Positions 6,180 through 7,688 of a DNA stretch of 7,688 nt are shown one piece after another. Below the pieces are notes generated by a model that made no database searches, was not told the origin of the DNA, and saw only the letters and a program-made list of their open reading frames with translations. This stretch comes from Pseudomonadota bacterium (GTDB taxonomy: Bacteria > Pseudomonadota > Gammaproteobacteria > Burkholderiales > Burkholderiaceae_C). The stretch is taken from positions 1 through 7,688 of the forward strand of contig JAEYRT010000128.1 of assembly GCA_023435325.1 (NCBI GenBank), written 5' to 3'. The translations under genes and the position numbers were made by a program. Numbering within the stretch: the first letter of the stretch is position 1; each line of letters starts with the position of its first letter.

Positions 6180-6992
6180 ATGCTGCCTCGTCACACCCCA
6201 CGACAACTCCACGGCACTTGCACCCTGGTCGGTGCCGGTCCAGGCGATCCGGAACTGCTCACACTCAAAGCCCTTAAAGCCATCCAACGCGCCACACTGC
6301 TGCTGGTTGATGACTTGGTGTCCCCGGAAATCATCGCCCATGCGTCTGCCAGCGCACGCATCGTGCATGTAGGCAAACGGGGTGGTTGCCAGCGCACCCC
6401 CCAGGCCTTCATTGAAAAGCTCATGCTGCTGGCCGTGCAGGAAGGTGAGCATGTGGTGCGCCTCAAAGGAGGAGACCCGTTTATTTTTGGACGAGGCGGG
6501 GAAGAGGCCGAGCACCTGCGCGCCCTGAGTGTGGATGTACAAGTCATCAACGGAATTACAGCCGGACTCGCTGGTATCACCAGCCTGGGGGCACCCTTGA
6601 CCCACCGCGACCGTGCCCACGGCGTGTTGTTTGTCACCGGTCATGCCAAACCAGGCAGCACTGGCATGGACTGGCAGCAACTGGCAGCCACAGTCCATGC
6701 GGCACAACTCACGCTGGTGGTCTACATGGGGGTGGCCGCCGCGGCACAGATCGCCCAGGCGCTGCAGGACGGAGGCCTGCCCGCCCATACGCCTGTCGCC
6801 ATCATCCAGCACGCCACTTTGCCCGATCAGCGTCATGCCATCACCTGCCTGCAGAACATGGCCCGGACGATGGCCACGGAAGAGCTAGGAAGCCCCAGCG
6901 TGCTGGTGATTGGCGATGTGGTGCGTGGCGTGGCGGCCTGCGCCGCTGCGCAGCCCACAGTTGCACCAATGCTTCAGGTATGCCACGCCTGA
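6180..6992 (+). CDS. cobA: Uroporphyrinogen-III C-methyltransferase (SUMT)
   Basis: Transfers two methyl groups from S-adenosylmethionine to uroporphyrinogen III, giving precorrin-2, the precursor of siroheme (and cobalamin). At 270 residues it is a stand-alone methyltransferase, not the CysG fusion, so the oxidation and iron insertion steps need another protein encoded elsewhere. Family motifs are all present: VGAGPGDPELLTLKA at 17-31, VGKRGG at 64-69, RLKGGDPFIFGRGGEE at 94-109, PLTHRD at 139-144 and YMG at 182-184. The ATG at 6180 follows AGGAG (6168-6172) by 7 bases and lies 21 bases after nasA. Its place at the operon's end fits a dedicated siroheme supply for NirB. The symbol cobA is used loosely; nasF or sumT would also be used. 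The last about 20 residues are Ala-rich and not conserved. No clear terminator is visible in the 45 bases before the convergent gene. Confidence 0.95.
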   Translation: MLPRHTPRQLHGTCTLVGAGPGDPELLTLKALKAIQRATLLLVDDLVSPEIIAHASASARIVHVGKRGGCQRTPQAFIEKLMLLAVQEGEHVVRLKGGDPFIFGRGGEEAEHLRALSVDVQVINGITAGLAGITSLGAPLTHRDRAHGVLFVTGHAKPGSTGMDWQQLAATVHAAQLTLVVYMGVAAAAQIAQALQDGGLPAHTPVAIIQHATLPDQRHAITCLQNMARTMATEELGSPSVLVIGDVVRGVAACAAAQPTVAPMLQVCHA

Positions 6993-7037
6993 AGTCGACC
7001 TTCGGCGGTGCTATGGCTGGCAAGGCACTGGACTGGT

Positions 7038-7688
7038 CTAGCCGCCGCGCACCATGGACATGATCTTGGCCGTATTCAAGCCGCGGGCGGTTTCCTGCAT
7101 TTGCGGCAAATAACGCGCCTGCAGCTGACGGCCATCCTGCATCACATGCTGGTAGGCGTCCTTTAGCATGTCGGTACTGAGCGCCCGGCCACCAGCGTAG
7201 TACTGGTTGGCCACATGGCCCAGCGCGTAGGTGCTGGCAAAACTCATGCCGCTGCTCACGGCCTGCTTGCCCAGGCCACCCAGCAGGCCACCACCGACCT
7301 TGCCCAACAAGCCACCCAGCAACTTGCGGCCCGCCTGTTCCAGATATTGCGAGGTCAGGCCTACGCCCAAGGTCGCCAGAAAGTCTTTGATGTGGCCACT
7401 ATCGAGTTGGTAGCCATAGCTTTGGCCAATTTGGTAGACCAGGCGCATTTGCAGCGGAATGATGGCCAGCGTCGACAAGTTCTCAGGCAACAACTCAATC
7501 GCGCCATTGAGGATGGAGGCTTTCAAAATCTTGCTGTCCATCTCCTGTGCCGACAAAGTGCCGGGGCGGCGCTGGGCTGCAGTCTGTGGCAGGGCATCTA
7601 CTGCCGTCGGGTGCGGCACACTCATGCTGTCAGGCAATTGCACCACGGCCTCGGGTGCTGCAGCCACTTGCACGGGCGCATCTGCCAC
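7038..7688 (-). CDS. DUF697/YcjF-like protein (partial or start at the window edge)
   Basis: A - strand frame of 216 codons reaches the window edge. The outermost codon is GTG, which might be the start, but the gene probably continues beyond. The first about 45 residues are Pro/Ala-rich and look disordered. From about residue 50 to 165 the sequence resembles DUF697, a domain found in YcjF and fused to or near GTPases: KASILNGAIELLPENLS, PLQMRLVYQIGQSYGY, a glycine-rich stretch (about 114-130), then SFASTYALGHVANQYYAGG. The hydrophobic, glycine-rich segment could insert in or lie on a membrane as a helical hairpin. A charged helical tail ends in MVRGG. The function is unknown. It converges on cobA with 45 bases between stops and is probably unrelated to nitrate assimilation. 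Family assignment is from memory of the pattern. Confidence 0.75.
   Translation of the reverse strand: MADAPVQVAAAPEAVVQLPDSMSVPHPTAVDALPQTAAQRRPGTLSAQEMDSKILKASILNGAIELLPENLSTLAIIPLQMRLVYQIGQSYGYQLDSGHIKDFLATLGVGLTSQYLEQAGRKLLGGLLGKVGGGLLGGLGKQAVSSGMSFASTYALGHVANQYYAGGRALSTDMLKDAYQHVMQDGRQLQARYLPQMQETARGLNTAKIMSMVRGG

Noticed and set aside
6993..7037. Possible bidirectional terminator between cobA and the convergent gene
   Set aside because: GGCGG (7004-7008) could pair with CCGCC (7042-7046), but the loop is long, the stem is five pairs and there is no T run.
1..7688. CRISPR arrays, tRNA or rRNA genes, insertion sequences, attachment sites
   Set aside because: No regular direct repeats, cloverleaf sequences, transposase motifs or terminal repeats were seen on either strand.

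Overview
The window carries a complete assimilatory nitrate/nitrite reduction operon on the + strand: nirB, nirD, nasA and cobA. It is flanked on the left by the last codons of another + strand gene and on the right by a convergent - strand gene that runs off the edge. The high-GC coding style, the order nirB-nirD-nasA-cobA and the protein sequences suggest a betaproteobacterium, probably of the Comamonadaceae (Comamonas/Acidovorax type). This assignment rests on recognition only, as no search was run.

Positions 1-41 hold the end of an upstream reading frame, followed by a strong intrinsic terminator at 66-96. Positions 97-343 are not empty but a dense control region. They contain two NtrC-like dyads (106-122 and 125-141) and a near-perfect sigma-54 promoter (182-197), predicted to start transcription at about 208. 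Three evenly spaced RNA hairpins follow at 209-226, 234-249 and 257-272, each with a hexaloop of form AAAGNN. An intrinsic terminator (262-310) overlaps the third hairpin. The layout fits two-level control: nitrogen limitation acts through NtrC/sigma-54, and nitrate/nitrite acts through an ANTAR antiterminator of the NasR/NasT type that lets RNA polymerase read through into nirB.

Positions 344-6992 are the operon, with gaps of only 21-41 bases and a Shine-Dalgarno sequence before each gene. NasA reduces nitrate to nitrite at a molybdenum bis-MGD site. NirB with NirD reduces nitrite to ammonium using NADH, FAD, Fe-S clusters and siroheme. CobA methylates uroporphyrinogen III towards the siroheme that NirB needs. 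No transporter, NasC-type NasA reductase, NasT/NasR regulator or siroheme dehydrogenase/chelatase lies in the window. The partial upstream gene may be the ATPase of a nitrate ABC transporter.

Positions 7038-7688 (- strand) encode most or all of a DUF697/YcjF-like protein unrelated to nitrogen metabolism. The most interesting part is the leader RNA, where three equally spaced ANTAR-like hexaloops occur instead of the usual two and the last one is incompatible with the terminator.
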